Of a stretch of 36,455 bases of DNA, positions 35,365 to 36,455 are shown piece by piece. Under the pieces are notes generated by a model. It saw only the letters and a list, made by a program, of their open reading frames with translations. It searched no databases and was not told where the DNA came from. The position numbers were made by a program, and so were the translations under genes. The stretch spans positions 1 to 36,455 of the forward strand of contig JALSLM010000218.1 of NCBI GenBank assembly GCA_026988295.1. Reading direction: 5' to 3'. Source of the stretch: Thiotrichaceae bacterium. GTDB taxonomy: Bacteria > Pseudomonadota > Gammaproteobacteria > Thiotrichales > Thiotrichaceae. The stretch's first letter is position 1. The number at the start of each line of letters is the position of its first letter.

Positions 35365-35736
35365 ATGCGTCATCATAAAATTGGTCGTCAACTTAGTCGT
35401 AACAGTAGCCATCGTAAAGCTACATTACAAAGCTTATCAATTGCATTAATTAAATATGGTGCAATTAAAACTACTGTTGCAAAAGCAAAGGAATTACGCC
35501 GAGTTGCAGAGCCTTTAATTACTCGTGCAAAAGTTGATTCTGTTCATAATCGCCGTACTGCTTTTTCTCGACTCAGGGATAAGGAGTGCGTAGGAATACT
35601 CTTTAATGATTTAGGGCCTCGTTACAGTGAAAGACCTGGTGGATATACACGTATAATTAAGTGTGGATATCGTGCTGGCGATAATGCTCCTATGGCTTAT
35701 ATCGAGTTACTAGATCGTCCTGAGATTACAGAATAA
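35365..35736 (+). CDS. rplQ: 50S ribosomal protein L17
   Basis: 123 aa, [53 protein letters not shown]. Confidence 0.99.
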   Translation: MRHHKIGRQLSRNSSHRKATLQSLSIALIKYGAIKTTVAKAKELRRVAEPLITRAKVDSVHNRRTAFSRLRDKECVGILFNDLGPRYSERPGGYTRIIKCGYRAGDNAPMAYIELLDRPEITE

Positions 35737-35937
35737 TTTATTATTTTAAATAGTAATGAAGCCTGATTAAGTCGATTAGAATTTAGTTTGTAAGAATCTA
35801 TGCTATTTTTATGAGGCAAGTCGTAATTGTCATTCTATGCGTTGAGCATCATGGAAAATAACGCAAGATTTGGTAAGCTGCAAATAATTGGACTTGATAA
35901 GGGTTTCCTTAACTAGCTACTACTTGAGTATTTGCTT

Positions 35938-36246
35938 TTAAAGGCCGAGATTTTTCTCGGCTTTTTTGATTTCACTATCTTTGATGGGGAGAATCTTTTT
36001 ACCTGTTTCTATTATTTTCTTAATAATTAGGCTCTTTTTTTCTGGCTCGTTATAAACTTGAAACTCCATACCACACCATGTTTTAAGCTCTCTTTTATAA
36101 TGATCTAAGTCTGTGTCGGCAATATCAGTAAATATATAAATGATGGTGTCTTCAGGAATTATTAGTAAATAACAGAACTGAGCATTGCATAATATACTAA
36201 TACGTCTTACTGTTTCTATATTGGGAGTGGTTGGTACTTTTGCCAT
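35938..36246 (-). CDS. Hypothetical protein, 102 aa
   Basis: Open frame MAKVPTTPNIETVRRISILCNAQFCYLLIIPEDTIIYIFTDIADTDLDHYKRELKTWCGMEFQVYNEPEKKS...; plausible alpha/beta composition, weak RBS, family not recognised. Confidence 0.6.
   Translation of the reverse strand: MAKVPTTPNIETVRRISILCNAQFCYLLIIPEDTIIYIFTDIADTDLDHYKRELKTWCGMEFQVYNEPEKKSLIIKKIIETGKKILPIKDSEIKKAEKNLGL
35944..35967 (+). terminator. Intrinsic terminator of the alpha operon
   Basis: GCCGAG-ATTTTT-CTCGGC followed by TTTTTT. Confidence 0.85.
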
Positions 36247-36455
36247 ATTTAAAATTATCTCTAGCCGATATTCCTTGTTATATAAATAATCACATAGAAC
36301 GACTATTCACTTTTTTTGTCCGGTCTACCTTATATTATTTCTGAGATTTTTGCTTCAGTCTGAGTTCTCAGGCAGGCTCTTAATATTGTAATTAGATACA
36401 GCATTTTTCTAATATGCCTATTTTGATAAGATGTTATTGACAGAAGCGCTAAAAA

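Noticed and set aside
35737-35937. Possible small RNA or degenerate element between rplQ and its terminator
   Set aside because: Only a tiny ATGC...GCAT inverted repeat (ATGCGTTGAGCAT) and no clear promoter; most likely the 3' UTR of rplQ.

Overview
This window is mostly the conserved gammaproteobacterial transcription/translation supercluster. In + strand order it contains: tRNA-Tyr/Gly/Thr, tuf, tRNA-Trp, secE-nusG, rplKA, rplJL, rpoBC, rpsLG-fusA-tuf-rpsJ, rplCDWB-rpsS-rplV-rpsC-rplP-rpmC-rpsQ, rplNXE-rpsNH-rplFR-rpsE-rpmD-rplO-secY-rpmJ, and rpsMKD-rpoA-rplQ. On the - strand the left edge has a partial dicarboxylate/cation (DAACS) symporter and purH, and the right edge has a small hypothetical ORF. 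Gene content is conventional, and I found no convincing undescribed protein system, CRISPR array, rRNA or prophage. The non-routine signals are mainly non-coding: (1) four promoters sharing a GC-rich discriminator ending in CGCCTT; (2) an S10-type promoter and U-rich leader between rpsJ and rplC instead of upstream of rpsJ; (3) two tuf copies nearly identical except in the last ~40 nt; (4) a REP-like palindrome and a 161-bp MITE-like element whose edge lies in the purH stop codon, with a diverged end-like sequence at the right edge of the window; (5) a very long palindrome with a G7/C7 core after rpoC; (6) an intrinsic terminator that also encodes the C-terminus of the convergent hypothetical ORF. 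Several ORF-track starts are corrected (nusG, rplJ, rplW, rpmC, rpsQ, rpsM, rpoA), and rpmJ, absent from the track, is added. All calls are by eye; no searches were run.
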